From Dyella humicola (GTDB lineage Bacteria; Pseudomonadota; Gammaproteobacteria; Xanthomonadales; Rhodanobacteraceae), in assembly GCF_026283945.1 (NCBI RefSeq), contig NZ_JAPDPC010000001.1, forward strand, positions 2,604,001-2,668,000: a DNA stretch of 64,000 nt. The letters are read 5' to 3'. The notes under the pieces were generated by a model. That model made no database searches and had not been told where the DNA came from. It saw only the letters and a program-made list of their open reading frames with translations. This document shows, in pieces, positions 27,322 through 38,500 of the stretch (position 1 is its first letter; each line of letters starts with the position of its first letter). A program made the position numbers and the translations under genes.

Positions 27322-28239
27322 ATGTACGCCAACGCTTCTGCGTTAATCGATATGGATTGGGAGTCATTCGATCCATGGCGACCGCAGGCGGTCCGCCATC
27401 GGCTTACTGAACATCCCTTGCTGCAGCCCGATCAGCTGGTGGCACTGGGCAAGCGCTTCGAAGGCACGACGCATCTGTTCACCTTCAACAACCAGGCTGG
27501 CGCGGACGCCAACTTTGACGAAGTCGCGCGCATGTACCCGAACCGCCGCTCGGTCACCGAAACGCTGCAACAGATCCATTTGGCCAAGGCATGGATGCTG
27601 CTGCGTCACGTGCAGGCCGACCCGGCCTATCGGGAACTGATCGACACCGCGCTGGACTCGATCCAGCCCGCGATCGAACGCCATGACCCAGGTATGTATT
27701 ACCGGGCTGGCTGGATTTTCGTGGCCTCTTCTCACACGACGACGCCTTTCCACATCGATCGCAACCACGGCATCCTGCTGCAAATACGCGGCGCCAAGAA
27801 GGTGTACGTGTGGGATCAGGACGATATCGAGGTATGCAGCGAGTGTGCTCGCGATAGTTTCCACTCAAGCCACAACCTCGACCTGGTCAAGTGGCATGAG
27901 GAATTTCGCGAACGTGCCCACCTGTTCGAAGTCGGTCCCGGCATGGGTGCATATATCCCCATCACCAGCCCGCACATGGTGGAAACGGGCACCGAACCTT
28001 CCATCACCATCAGTCTCACCTACAGCACTCGCGCAACGCGCCATAACGCGATGGAGCATGTGCTGCACGATCTGCTGCGCCGCCATGGCATGTCGCCACC
28101 GCCCGTGGGCAATAACAAACTGCTGGATGAGCTCAGTTACATCAGTGAATCCGTCCTGATCGCCATGCGCGGGGTGGGCAGTCGACCGCCCGCCTGCCCG
28201 TCCTTGGCGCGCAACACCGCCTATGCCGTAGCCGATTGA
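27322..28239 (+). CDS. JmjC/cupin-8 domain protein, probable Fe(II)/2-oxoglutarate oxygenase (second of pair)
   Basis: The 305-residue protein shares the architecture of its upstream neighbour: metal ligands at His144 and Asp146 (TPFHIDRNHGILLQI), the paired stretch RGAKKVYVWDQDD and distal His218 (TSPHMVETG). Identity is concentrated in these segments, so the two are paralogues with distinct substrate regions. The insert after the WDQDD motif (SECARDSFHSS) is absent in the first copy. Start MYANASAL at 27322 follows GGGGAGG. It ends 42 bases before the first assembly-line gene, so a common transcript is likely. Substrate unknown. Confidence 0.82.
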   Translation: MYANASALIDMDWESFDPWRPQAVRHRLTEHPLLQPDQLVALGKRFEGTTHLFTFNNQAGADANFDEVARMYPNRRSVTETLQQIHLAKAWMLLRHVQADPAYRELIDTALDSIQPAIERHDPGMYYRAGWIFVASSHTTTPFHIDRNHGILLQIRGAKKVYVWDQDDIEVCSECARDSFHSSHNLDLVKWHEEFRERAHLFEVGPGMGAYIPITSPHMVETGTEPSITISLTYSTRATRHNAMEHVLHDLLRRHGMSPPPVGNNKLLDELSYISESVLIAMRGVGSRPPACPSLARNTAYAVAD

Positions 28240-28281
28240 GTGGCCCCGTCGCCGTAAGCGCTCGTCGCTGACTTCAACATA

Positions 28282-31200
28282 GTGAATGCCATGGATATCA
28301 ACAGGGACGCCACTGGGGAAGACGGAATCGCCGCCTTGCGGTTGTTTGATGTGCTTCCTTGTCCGCACGGCAGCACAGCGAGCGACTGGCTGCGCTGCAG
28401 TTATGACCTGGGTGACGATTACCCGGCCCCGATCGGTCCCGTGGTCGCATTGTGCGCAGCCCTTGCCTTGGCCGAGTCGTGTCTTAGCGGCGCCGACGTC
28501 ATTACCGGCAACGTATCGACCTCCCACGGTGCTTACCAGGTAAGTATCAGAGTTCCGCGCGATATGCGCCGAAACGCGTGGATGGAGGAAGTCGCCGCCG
28601 CACTGGCCGACGCTTCCAAGCCCGCCGCGCCTGCTGCCTGGCAGGTGCTCCATGATGATGGCATTGACGAAGAATCCGCAGCGCATACGTACAGCCATTG
28701 GCGCCTGCGCAGCATTCCCTCGGCGCATTTGGAAGCGACGTTCCGTTCGCCGTTCGATGCCAACGCCATCGATCTGTTTGCGGGCTGCGTGAGGCGTGCA
28801 CTGACGGCACTGCTCGCTGCGGACGATGTGCCCCTGGCATCGATCGACGTGATCGACGCCGCCGAGCGCGATTGTCTACTGCACCAATGGAATGCGACGG
28901 CCAAGCCCCGTCGCCCTGATGACACGGTGCACGAGCTGTTCGCCGACGTGGCCAAGCAATACCCATCCCGAGTCGCCATCGAGGCCGCAGACGGCACACT
29001 CTCCTACGCGGAGCTCGATGCACGTGCGAATCGTATCGCGGCCGGACTCGCCGCCGCAGGCGTGAGGGCGGGTACGACGGTTGCCCTGCTGCTGGATCGC
29101 TCAGCCGAGGCGATCGCCGTGATGCTTGGCATCCTCAAAGCCGGCGCCGCGTACCTTCCGCTGGATGCAAATCACCCCGCGGAACGCCTGGCCTTCACCA
29201 TCAACGACGCGCAGTCGGCCTTGGTCATCGCGCCGGCCGATACGCAGTCGCTACCCGGCATCAACGCAGCCAGGGTGACTGCAGCCCAGCTCGATACAGG
29301 CGCTCAGGCGGCCGGCCTGCCGGCACTCGATGGTGAGTCGCTCGCCTATGTGATGTACACCTCGGGCTCCACCGGAACCCCGAAAGGTGCGCAGATCATG
29401 CACCGTTCGATCATCCGCCTGGTACGCGATGTCAGCTACGTCGACTTCGGCGACGCACCGCGACTGCTGCATGCCGCTCCACTCGGTTTCGATGCATCGA
29501 CCCTGGAAATATGGGGCGCGCTACTGAACGGTGGCACGTGCATCGTGCATGCCGAACGCATCCCCACCGGCTGCGGCTTGTACCGCACCATCCAGCGGCA
29601 TGACGCGCACATTGCCTGGCTCACGGCGGCCCTGTTCAACGCCATCGTCGATGACGATGCCAGCCGCTTGCAAGGACTGCGGCAATTGTTGATTGGCGGC
29701 GAGGCCTTGTCGGTGCCGCATGTACTCAAGGCTTACGCCGCGCTTCCCGACGTCGTCATTATCAATGGCTACGGCCCCACCGAATGCACCACGTTTTCCA
29801 CCACGTTTGCGATACCCCGCGCGTTCGATGCGCAGGCGCGCTCCATACCCATCGGCAGCCCCATCGCCGATACCACCTTGCATGTGCTCAATACACAGGG
29901 AGAGCTGGTTCCTGTTGGCGTCGCCGGTGAACTGTATATCGGTGGTATCGGGCTGGCGCGCGGTTACCTGGAACGCCCCGAGCTGACGGCGGAGCGCTTC
30001 GTGCCCGATCCCTTTGGCGGGCCCGGTGATCGCCTCTATCGCACGGGCGACCTGGTGCGTTGGCTGCCGCAAGGCGTCGTCGAATTCATAGGCCGTGCCG
30101 ACAATCAGGTCAAGATTCGTGGCTTTCGCATCGAACTCGGCGAGATCGAAGCCGCCTTGCAACGCGCGCCTGGCGTGCGTGCCGGCGCTGTGCTGGCACG
30201 CGAGGATCGACCGGGTCAGAAGCGCCTGGTGGCGTACTACGTCGCCGATGACGCCGCGATCAGCGCGCGTCACCTGCGCGAACAGCTTTCCCACCACCTG
30301 CCCGAATTCATGGTGCCGGCCATCTATTTGCGGCTGGAGCGCTTCCCGGTGACCCAGAATGGCAAGCTCGATCGCCGAGCGCTGCCGGCGCCTGACGGTA
30401 GCCGCCCTGAGCTGACCGACGCCTACATGCCCCCAGTCGGCCCACGGGAACAACAGCTTTGCGAGCTGTTTGCCGAGGTGCTTGGCCTGGATCAGGTTGG
30501 GCGGAATGACAACTTCTTCGACCTCGGCGGCAATTCCCTGCTCGCCGTGCGTACGCTGGCGCGCATCCACGCCGAGCTATCGGATCGACCCAGCGTGGCC
30601 GCCTTCTTCGGCGATCCCACGTCCGCCGCCCTGGCGGCGCTGATCGAAGGTCGCGACAGCCGTTCTGCACTCGCATCGCGGATCGCACGTGGTCGTCAGT
30701 CGGATAGCGGCGAGCCGATCGCCATTATCGCCATGGCCGGGCGCTTCCCCGGTGCGGGCGATGTGGAAACGTTCTGGCAAAACCTCTGCGACGGCCGCGA
30801 GTCGATCACCTATTTCAGCGCCGACCAGCTCGATCCCGCTGTGCCTGCCGCCGATCGCATCGACCCCGCCTACGTCGCCGCACGCGGCGTGATCGACGGC
30901 GTGGAGGATTTCGATGCAGCCTTCTTCGGCATGTCGCCGCGCGAAGCCGAGCTGACCGACCCGCAACAGCGGATCTTCCTGGAACTGTGTTGGGAATGCA
31001 TGGAGCGCGGCGGTTACGTGCCGGACGCGCACGAGGTTCCGGTCGGCATCTTTGGCGGCATGCACAACGCCACCTATTTCCAGCGCCATCTGAGCACGCG
31101 GCCCGACCTGATCGAGAAGCTTGGCGCATTCCAGGTCATGCTCGGCAACGAGAAGGACTACCTGGCCACCCGCGTCGCGCACAAGCTCAACCTGACCGGC

Positions 31201-34200
31201 CCGGCGATCAGCATGAACACCGCCTGCTCGACGTCGCTGGTGGCGATCTGCCAGGCCACGGCCGCGCTGCGCGCGGGGCAATGCGATATGGCCTTGGCCG
31301 GCGGCTCTTCCATCACCTGCCCGCCGCGCAGCGGCTATCTCTCGCAGGAAGGCTCGATGCTATCGCCCGACGGGCACACGCGCACGTTCGATGTCGACGC
31401 CAAGGGCACGGTGTTCAGCGACGGCGCCGCCGTGTTGCTGATGAAGCGCCTCTCCGATGCCGAACGTGACGGCGACGACATCATCGCGCTGGTTCGCGGT
31501 ATTGCCATCAACAACGATGGCGGCCTCAAGGCCAGCTTCACCGCGCCGAGCAGCGCCGGCCAGGCCGCCGTGATCACCATGGCACTGGCCGATGCCGGCG
31601 TCGATGCCCGCTCGATCTCCTATGTGGAAGCCCATGGCACGGCGACGCCGTTGGGCGATCCCATCGAGATCGAAGGGCTTACTGCAGCCTTCCGCCAAAG
31701 TACCGACGAACGCGGCTTTTGTGCGATTGGCTCGGTGAAGAGCAATGTGGGGCACCTGGTCATGGCCGCGGGAGCGACCGGCGTCATCAAGACGGCGATG
31801 TCATTGCGCCAGCGCGTCCTGCCACCGTCGCTGCATTTCCGCGCCACCAATCCCAAGGTCGACTTCGCCGGCTCGCCCTTCGTGGTGAACGAGGCGCTGC
31901 GCAACTGGCCAACCAGCGGTGAACCGCTACGCGCCGGCGTCAGTTCGTTCGGCGTGGGCGGCACCAATGCGCACGTGATTCTGCAAGAGGCGCCGCCGAT
32001 GCATCCTTCGGAAGCCGCCGACGGCCCGCACTTGCTGCTGCTTTCGGCGCGCTCCGGTTGCGCGGTCGCCAACGCCGCTGACCGGCTGGGCGCACACCTC
32101 GAGACCGAGCCCGGCGCCAATCTCGCCGATGTCGCCTATACCTTGCTGCATGGACGCAAGGCCTTCCAGCAACGCTTGCATGTCGTCGCGAACACGCCCG
32201 AGGATGCCGTGGGCCGGCTGCAACAGGCAGCCTCCGCATCTCCACGCGCGGCATCGAGTCAGCCCCCCGGCGTCGTCTTCATGTTCCCCGGCCAGGGCTC
32301 GCAGTACGCCGGCATGGGCCGCGCGCTATACGACACCGAGCCGGCTTTTCGCGCCGCCATCGACGAGTGTGCGCAGGCCCTGCTCGACGACCTGCCCTTC
32401 GATCTGCGCGAACGACTGTTTGCCGATGATGCCAATGCGCTGCGCGAAACCTCGCTCACTCAACCCGCAACGTTTGCCATCGAGTATGCACTGGCCAAGC
32501 TCTGGATGAGCATGGGCATCCGCCCCGTCGCGATGATTGGCCACAGCGTCGGCGAATTCGTGGCTGCGGTGCTGGCCGGCGTGATGCGCCTCGGCGACGG
32601 CGCACGCCTGGTGGCGCGCCGTGGCCAGCTGATGCAGGCACTGCCACCCGGGTCGATGCTTTCCGTACGCATGGATGCCACGCAGCTGGCCGCGCGCCTG
32701 CCCGCAACCCTGCAGCTGGCGGCTGAAAACGCGCCCAACGCCTGCGTGGTCAGCGGCACTACCGACGACATCGAAAGCTTCCGCGCCGCGCTGGAAGGCG
32801 ACAGTATCGCCTGCCGCCTGTTGCAGACCTCGCACGCCTTCCACTCGGCCATGATGGAACCGGCGCTGGAGCCGTTTCGGCAGGAAGTGGCCAGGGTCGC
32901 GTTGTCGACACCGAGCATCCCTATCCTTTCCACCCTGACTGGCGACGTGCTCGGCGACGATGAGGCCATGTCGGTCGATTATTGGACGCGGCATCTTCGC
33001 GGCACCGTGCGTTTCTCCTCGGCGCTGCTCACCCAGCTCGCACAACCCCAGCAGGTGCTGCTGGAAATCGGACCACGCACGGCGTTGACCACGCTTGCAC
33101 GGCAACATCCACAGAGCCGCTCTCACATCGTGGTGCCCTCGCTCGCCGACTCGCCCACCAACGAGCGCAGCGCGTGGCTCGATGCCATGGGTCAACTGTG
33201 GTGCGCAGGCGCCAGCGTCGACGTGGCCAAGCTCGATCGTCGCCAGCGCCGCCTGCGCGTGCGCCTGCCGACTTATCCATTCGAGCGCAAGCGCCATTGG
33301 GTCGACGCGGGGACCTTTGCGGCCGCATCGACTGCCACGACGGCAGCCATCGCGGTCAACCCCGTAGCAGCGAATGTCATTCCCTTGTTCACCACGCCAT
33401 CTGCACCTCTCGCGGAGAGCTCCATGGATGCCAACCTCACCGGCGCGACAGCCGGCTCTGCACGCCCTACCCGACTCATCGCCCAGCTCACCGAGTTGTT
33501 CGAAGACGTGTCGGGCGCCGAGTTGCAGGGTGCTGACCCGACATCAGGCTTTGTCGAGCTTGGCCTCGATTCACTCGCCCTCACCCAGGTCGCCCTGCAA
33601 TTGCAGAAGACCTTCGCGCTCAAGATCACGTTTCGCGAATTGATGGAGTCGTTTTCCACTTTCGAGCGTCTTGCCATGCATATCGATCAACTGTTGCCGC
33701 CGGATACCAGCGCACAGGCCGCGCCCTTGCCAGCAGCAGCGGCCGCCACGCCGATGGCCGCCCCGGCCGCTATCGCCGCCCAGCCCATGGCAGGCGGCAA
33801 CCTGATGCAGGAGGTGATCCAGCAGCAGATGTTGATCATGCAGCAGCAACTCGCGCTGTTGGCTGCAGCAGGCACCGGTGCACCGATGGTGGCGGCCGCC
33901 GCTATGCCCCTGCCGGCATCGAGGCCGACGCAAACCGTCGCGGCAACTGCGCCATCCGTCGCGGCCGAGGCGCCAACCAGGCCAGCCGACGCACCCGTGC
34001 AGGATGAGGACGCGGCTCTCGCGCATACCACCTACGACGTCAAGAAGGCCTTTGGCGCTATTGCGCGCATCCACTCCACCCACACGGAACTGACCGAGCG
34101 CCAGCGTGCGCGGCTCGACGCCTTCATGCGTCGCTATATAGACCGTACCCGCGCCTCCAAGGAATACACGCAGCGCCACCGCGACCACCTCGCCGATCCG

Positions 34201-35577
34201 CGCGTGGTGAACGGGTTCCGGCCGTTACTCAAGGAAATGATCTATCAGATCGTGGTCAACCGCTCCAAGGGATCGAAGGTATGGGACCTCGACGGTAACG
34301 AGTACGTCGACGCGCTCAACGGCTTCGGCATGAATCTTTTCGGCTGGCAACCGGCGTTCGTGATCGATGCCGTGCGCCGCCAGCTCGACGCCGGCTACGA
34401 GATTGGCCCGCAGCATCCACTCGCCGGCGAAGTCGCCGAGCAGATCTGCGAGATCACGGGATTCGATCGCGCTGCGCTGTGCAACACGGGCTCCGAAGCC
34501 GTGATGGGCACGGTGCGCATCGCACGGACGGTTACTGGTCGCGATACCTTGGTGATCTTCACCGGCTCCTACCACGGCATCTTCGATGAAGTGATCGTGC
34601 GCGGCACCAAGAAGCTGCGCTCGGTGCCTGCCGCACCCGGCATTCTGCGCAATACCTCGGAAAACGTACTGGTGCTGGACTACGGCACGCCTGAATCACT
34701 GGCCATCATCCGCGAGCGCGCGTCCAGCATCGCCGCCGTCCTCGTCGAACCCGTGCAGAGTCGCCGTCCGGACTTCCAGCCACGCGACTTCCTCAAGGAG
34801 CTACGCGCCATCACCGCCGATGCCGGCGCCTTGCTCATCTTCGATGAAGTGGTCACCGGCTTCCGTGCGCACCCGCGCGGCGCCCAGGCCGTGCTCGGCA
34901 TCGATGCGGACCTGGCCTCGTACGGCAAGGTCGTCGGTGGCGGCTTCCCCATCGGTGTGATCGCCGGCAAGCGTCGCTATATGGATGCACTGGACGGTGG
35001 CGGCTGGCAGTACGGCGACGCCTCGATTCCCACGGTCGGCGTGACCTATTTTGCTGGCACGTTCGTGCGCCATCCGCTCGCCTTGGCGGCGGCGCATGCC
35101 GTGCTCGATCACCTCAAGACCGCCGGCCCCGCCCTGCAAGAGCGGCTCAATGCCCGCACGGCCTTGCTGATGGATGAGCTCAACGCGTTCTGCGCTGGCG
35201 TAGGTGCGCCGATCAAGCTGGTGCATTTCGCGTCGGTGTGGAAAACCGGCTTTACCGAAGACCACCCGCTGCAGGATTTGCTGTTCGCCATGATGCGCAG
35301 CCGTGGCATCCACGTGCTGGACAACTTTCCCTGCTTTTTTACCACCGCGCATACGGAACAGGACTTCATTGCCATCGCCAAGGCCTTCAAGGAATCCGTG
35401 CTGGAGATGCAGGAAGCCGAGTTCCTGCCACGTCGCAAGACCGTCGAGGCGCTGACCTTCGACGCCAGCCGCCCACCGGTCACCGGCGCGCGCCTGGGCA
35501 AGGACCCGGACGGCAACCCGGCCTGGTTCGTGCCCAATCCTGATGCGCCAGGCAAGTACATGAGGGTCAACGCATGA
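28282..35577 (+). CDS. Hybrid NRPS-PKS-aminotransferase megasynthase (A-PCP-KS-AT-ACP-AMT)
   Basis: A 2431-residue assembly-line enzyme. Residues 1-210 resemble only the C-terminal lobe of a condensation domain (no HHxxxDG). The A domain (about 215-700) has YVMYTSGSTGTPKG from residue 356, NGYGPTE, YRTGDLVRW and NGKLDRRALP; PCP serine is Ser752. The KS (about 811-1240) has Cys982, His1118 and His1158. The AT (about 1330-1660) has Ser1422 in GHSVGEF and HAFH at 1518, usually a malonyl-CoA mark. ACP serine is Ser1764. An Ala/Gln/Met-rich linker leads to a class III aminotransferase (about 1930-2400) with PLP Lys2216 in SYGKVVGGG. No KR, DH, ER or TE is present. My by-eye A-domain code is D-A-L-W-L-G-G-T-F-K, close to valine-type codes. 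GTG start used; ATG at 28291 is equally possible. Overlaps the next gene by ATGA. Confidence 0.93.
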   Translation: MNAMDINRDATGEDGIAALRLFDVLPCPHGSTASDWLRCSYDLGDDYPAPIGPVVALCAALALAESCLSGADVITGNVSTSHGAYQVSIRVPRDMRRNAWMEEVAAALADASKPAAPAAWQVLHDDGIDEESAAHTYSHWRLRSIPSAHLEATFRSPFDANAIDLFAGCVRRALTALLAADDVPLASIDVIDAAERDCLLHQWNATAKPRRPDDTVHELFADVAKQYPSRVAIEAADGTLSYAELDARANRIAAGLAAAGVRAGTTVALLLDRSAEAIAVMLGILKAGAAYLPLDANHPAERLAFTINDAQSALVIAPADTQSLPGINAARVTAAQLDTGAQAAGLPALDGESLAYVMYTSGSTGTPKGAQIMHRSIIRLVRDVSYVDFGDAPRLLHAAPLGFDASTLEIWGALLNGGTCIVHAERIPTGCGLYRTIQRHDAHIAWLTAALFNAIVDDDASRLQGLRQLLIGGEALSVPHVLKAYAALPDVVIINGYGPTECTTFSTTFAIPRAFDAQARSIPIGSPIADTTLHVLNTQGELVPVGVAGELYIGGIGLARGYLERPELTAERFVPDPFGGPGDRLYRTGDLVRWLPQGVVEFIGRADNQVKIRGFRIELGEIEAALQRAPGVRAGAVLAREDRPGQKRLVAYYVADDAAISARHLREQLSHHLPEFMVPAIYLRLERFPVTQNGKLDRRALPAPDGSRPELTDAYMPPVGPREQQLCELFAEVLGLDQVGRNDNFFDLGGNSLLAVRTLARIHAELSDRPSVAAFFGDPTSAALAALIEGRDSRSALASRIARGRQSDSGEPIAIIAMAGRFPGAGDVETFWQNLCDGRESITYFSADQLDPAVPAADRIDPAYVAARGVIDGVEDFDAAFFGMSPREAELTDPQQRIFLELCWECMERGGYVPDAHEVPVGIFGGMHNATYFQRHLSTRPDLIEKLGAFQVMLGNEKDYLATRVAHKLNLTGPAISMNTACSTSLVAICQATAALRAGQCDMALAGGSSITCPPRSGYLSQEGSMLSPDGHTRTFDVDAKGTVFSDGAAVLLMKRLSDAERDGDDIIALVRGIAINNDGGLKASFTAPSSAGQAAVITMALADAGVDARSISYVEAHGTATPLGDPIEIEGLTAAFRQSTDERGFCAIGSVKSNVGHLVMAAGATGVIKTAMSLRQRVLPPSLHFRATNPKVDFAGSPFVVNEALRNWPTSGEPLRAGVSSFGVGGTNAHVILQEAPPMHPSEAADGPHLLLLSARSGCAVANAADRLGAHLETEPGANLADVAYTLLHGRKAFQQRLHVVANTPEDAVGRLQQAASASPRAASSQPPGVVFMFPGQGSQYAGMGRALYDTEPAFRAAIDECAQALLDDLPFDLRERLFADDANALRETSLTQPATFAIEYALAKLWMSMGIRPVAMIGHSVGEFVAAVLAGVMRLGDGARLVARRGQLMQALPPGSMLSVRMDATQLAARLPATLQLAAENAPNACVVSGTTDDIESFRAALEGDSIACRLLQTSHAFHSAMMEPALEPFRQEVARVALSTPSIPILSTLTGDVLGDDEAMSVDYWTRHLRGTVRFSSALLTQLAQPQQVLLEIGPRTALTTLARQHPQSRSHIVVPSLADSPTNERSAWLDAMGQLWCAGASVDVAKLDRRQRRLRVRLPTYPFERKRHWVDAGTFAAASTATTAAIAVNPVAANVIPLFTTPSAPLAESSMDANLTGATAGSARPTRLIAQLTELFEDVSGAELQGADPTSGFVELGLDSLALTQVALQLQKTFALKITFRELMESFSTFERLAMHIDQLLPPDTSAQAAPLPAAAAATPMAAPAAIAAQPMAGGNLMQEVIQQQMLIMQQQLALLAAAGTGAPMVAAAAMPLPASRPTQTVAATAPSVAAEAPTRPADAPVQDEDAALAHTTYDVKKAFGAIARIHSTHTELTERQRARLDAFMRRYIDRTRASKEYTQRHRDHLADPRVVNGFRPLLKEMIYQIVVNRSKGSKVWDLDGNEYVDALNGFGMNLFGWQPAFVIDAVRRQLDAGYEIGPQHPLAGEVAEQICEITGFDRAALCNTGSEAVMGTVRIARTVTGRDTLVIFTGSYHGIFDEVIVRGTKKLRSVPAAPGILRNTSENVLVLDYGTPESLAIIRERASSIAAVLVEPVQSRRPDFQPRDFLKELRAITADAGALLIFDEVVTGFRAHPRGAQAVLGIDADLASYGKVVGGGFPIGVIAGKRRYMDALDGGGWQYGDASIPTVGVTYFAGTFVRHPLALAAAHAVLDHLKTAGPALQERLNARTALLMDELNAFCAGVGAPIKLVHFASVWKTGFTEDHPLQDLLFAMMRSRGIHVLDNFPCFFTTAHTEQDFIAIAKAFKESVLEMQEAEFLPRRKTVEALTFDASRPPVTGARLGKDPDGNPAWFVPNPDAPGKYMRVNA

Positions 35578-38500
35578 GTCCGAACGACACGACAGCCGCT
35601 CCGGTCGCCGTCGACTACGATCCGTTTGCCGGCACCACGCTCGCACGCGTGGCGCCTACGCTGGAAACACAGCGCGAAATCTGGCTTGCCAGCAAGCTGG
35701 AACCCGAGGCCTCGCTGGCCTACAACGAGTCCATCTCGCTGCGCCTGCGCGGCGCGCTCGAGGTGCCGGCCTTGCAGGCTTCCTTGCAGCAACTGGTCGA
35801 TCGCCACGAGGCACTACGCGCCACCTTGAGCGCCGAGGGCGAAGAGCTCTACATCGCCGCGCAGCTGATGGTCGCTTGCCCATTGCGCGACGTGTCCGGA
35901 CTTACCGCCACTGAGCGCGAGGCGGAGGTTGCGAACACCTTGCATCACGTCGTCACCACGCCGTTCGATCTCGAGAACGGCCCCCTGGTGCGGGCGGAAA
36001 TACTGCAACTCGGCCCGCAGGATCACCTGCTGGTGTTCACGGCGCACCACATCATCTGCGATGGGTGGTCGTTTGGCGTCATCGTGCGCGATCTGGCCGC
36101 GCTGTATGCGCTGCAGACCGGCCATGGCGATGGCGCGGGCCCGGTTGACGGGTTCACCGATTTTGCGCTGGCGGAAGCGAACCGCGCGAACACAGACGAA
36201 GGTCAGGCCGCCGAACACTATTGGCTGAAGCAATTCACCGGCGTGAGCTCCTCACTCGACCTGCCTACCGACCGACCCCGTCCACGTCGACGCACGTTTG
36301 CGTCCCAACGCGAGGACTACACACTGGATGCCGCCCTGGTCGCCGACATCAAGCGCATGGGTGCGCATCGCGGCGCCAGCCTCTATGCCACCCTGCTGAC
36401 GGGGTTCGGTCTGCTGCTGCAGCGATTGAGCAGCCAGGATGACGTCGTCATCGGCATCCCTTCCGCGGGACAGGCTGCGGGTGGGCACGACGCGCTGGTT
36501 GGCCACTGCGTCAACGTACTGCCGCTGCGCGTGGCGATGGATCGCACAGCGCCTTTTTCAACCGGGCTCGGGCAGGTGCGCGGTGATTTGCTGGATGCTT
36601 TCGAGCATCAGCAATACACTCTTGGCAGCCTGCTCGCGCGTCTCGCGCTCCCGCGAGATCCCAGTCGCCTGCCGCTGGTCAGCGTGCTGTTCAACCTCGA
36701 CCAGGCACTGGATGAGCGGACGCTATCCTTCCCCGGCCTCGAGTTCGACTTCTCGGGCAATCCGCGTGCATTCGAGAACTTCGAGCTGTTCGTCAATGCC
36801 GTGCAGGTAGCGAGTGGCGTTCGGTTGGAATGCCAGTACAACAGCGATCTGTTCCGCGGCGAGACCATTCGCGGCTGGCTCGATGCGTACGAGACCCTGT
36901 TGCGCCACGCGGTCACTGCACCTGACGCCGCCGCAGGCACACTGGGGCTGATCTCCGCATCCGCGCAGCGCGCCTTGCAGTCGCTGCAGCCCGCACCCAC
37001 CCCCTACCCCGAGGCACAGCTCGCGCATCAGTATTTCGAAACGCAAGTGGATGGCGCGCCGGGCCGAGCCGCCGTCAGGCATGGCTCTACCGAGCTGAGC
37101 TATGCGGAACTTGAAGCCCGAGCCAACCGCATCGCACACGTGTTGCGCGAGCGCGGCGTGGGCCGTGGTTCGCTGGTCGGGCTCTCCCTCACGCGCGGCA
37201 CCGACATGGTCGCCGCCGTGTTGGCCGTACTGAAGTCGGGCGCTGGCTATGTGCCACTGGATCCGTGCTTCCCGGCCGATCGTCTCGCCTTTATGGCGGA
37301 AGATGCCGCACTCGCCGTCCTGGTGGTGAGCGACAAGGTGCCCGCCGCCTTCGATTTCCCCACCTCGCGCGTGCTGTCGCTAGCGGCGGATGCCGCGGAG
37401 ATCGAGAGTGCGAGTCCGCAACGACCTCAGCGCGATGATCGGACCGCCGCGCCGGATTCCGTCGCCTACCTGATCTTTACCTCCGGCTCCACCGGCCGCC
37501 CCAAGGGCGTGCGCGTGCCCCATCGCTCCGCTTCGAATTTCCTCACCAGCATGCAGCGCGTACCCGGCATCGACCAGGACGACCGTCTCATTGCCGTCAC
37601 CACGCTGTCGTTCGACATCGCCTTCATGGAGCTGATGTTGCCGCTGAGCGTCGGTGCCGAAATCATCGTGGCCGACCACGACGATGTGCGCGACGGCGCC
37701 GCGCTGCGCACCCTGGTCGAACGCAGCGGCGCCACCATGATGCAGGCCACGCCCGCGGGTTGGCGCATCCTCGTCGAATCGGGCTGGAATGGCCGCCCGG
37801 ATTTTCGCGCGGTCTCCGGTGGCGAGCCGCTGCCGCTCGATCTGGCCGAGGCCCTGCTCACACGCTGCGGTGAAGTGTGGAACGGTTATGGCCCCACCGA
37901 GACCACGGTGTATTCCACCTATTGGCGCGTCGAGCAACCACGCAACGGGATTTATATCGGTCGCCCCGTCGCCAATACCTTCGTGCATATTCTCGATGAG
38001 CTGGGTGCGCCCTGCCCGCTGGGCGTACCGGGCGAGATCTATATCGGCGGCGCGGGTGTCGCATTAGGTTATCTGAATCGGCCGGAGCTCACGGCGGAAC
38101 GCTTCCTCTCCGATCCATTCGCCGACACGCTCGAAGCGCGCATGTACCGCACCGGCGATCGCGGCCGCTGGCTGGCCCAGGGTCAGCTCGAACACCTGGG
38201 TCGCCTGGATTTCCAGGTCAAGGTGCGCGGTTACCGCATCGAGTTGGGCGAAATTGAAGCCGTGCTTGCCGATGTGCCGGATGTGGCGCGGGCCGTGGTG
38301 ATGGCACGTGAAGACCGTCCCGGTGATGTGCGCCTGGTGGCCTATGTGGTGCCACGACAGGGCGCCGCGCTGGACGAGGAAACACTTCGCGCCGCCATGA
38401 AACGACGCCTGCCCGAATACATGCAGCCGCAGCACGTCATGCAGCTGGAGTCGGTACCCCTGTTGCCGAACGGCAAGATCGACCGCAAGGCCCTGCCTGC

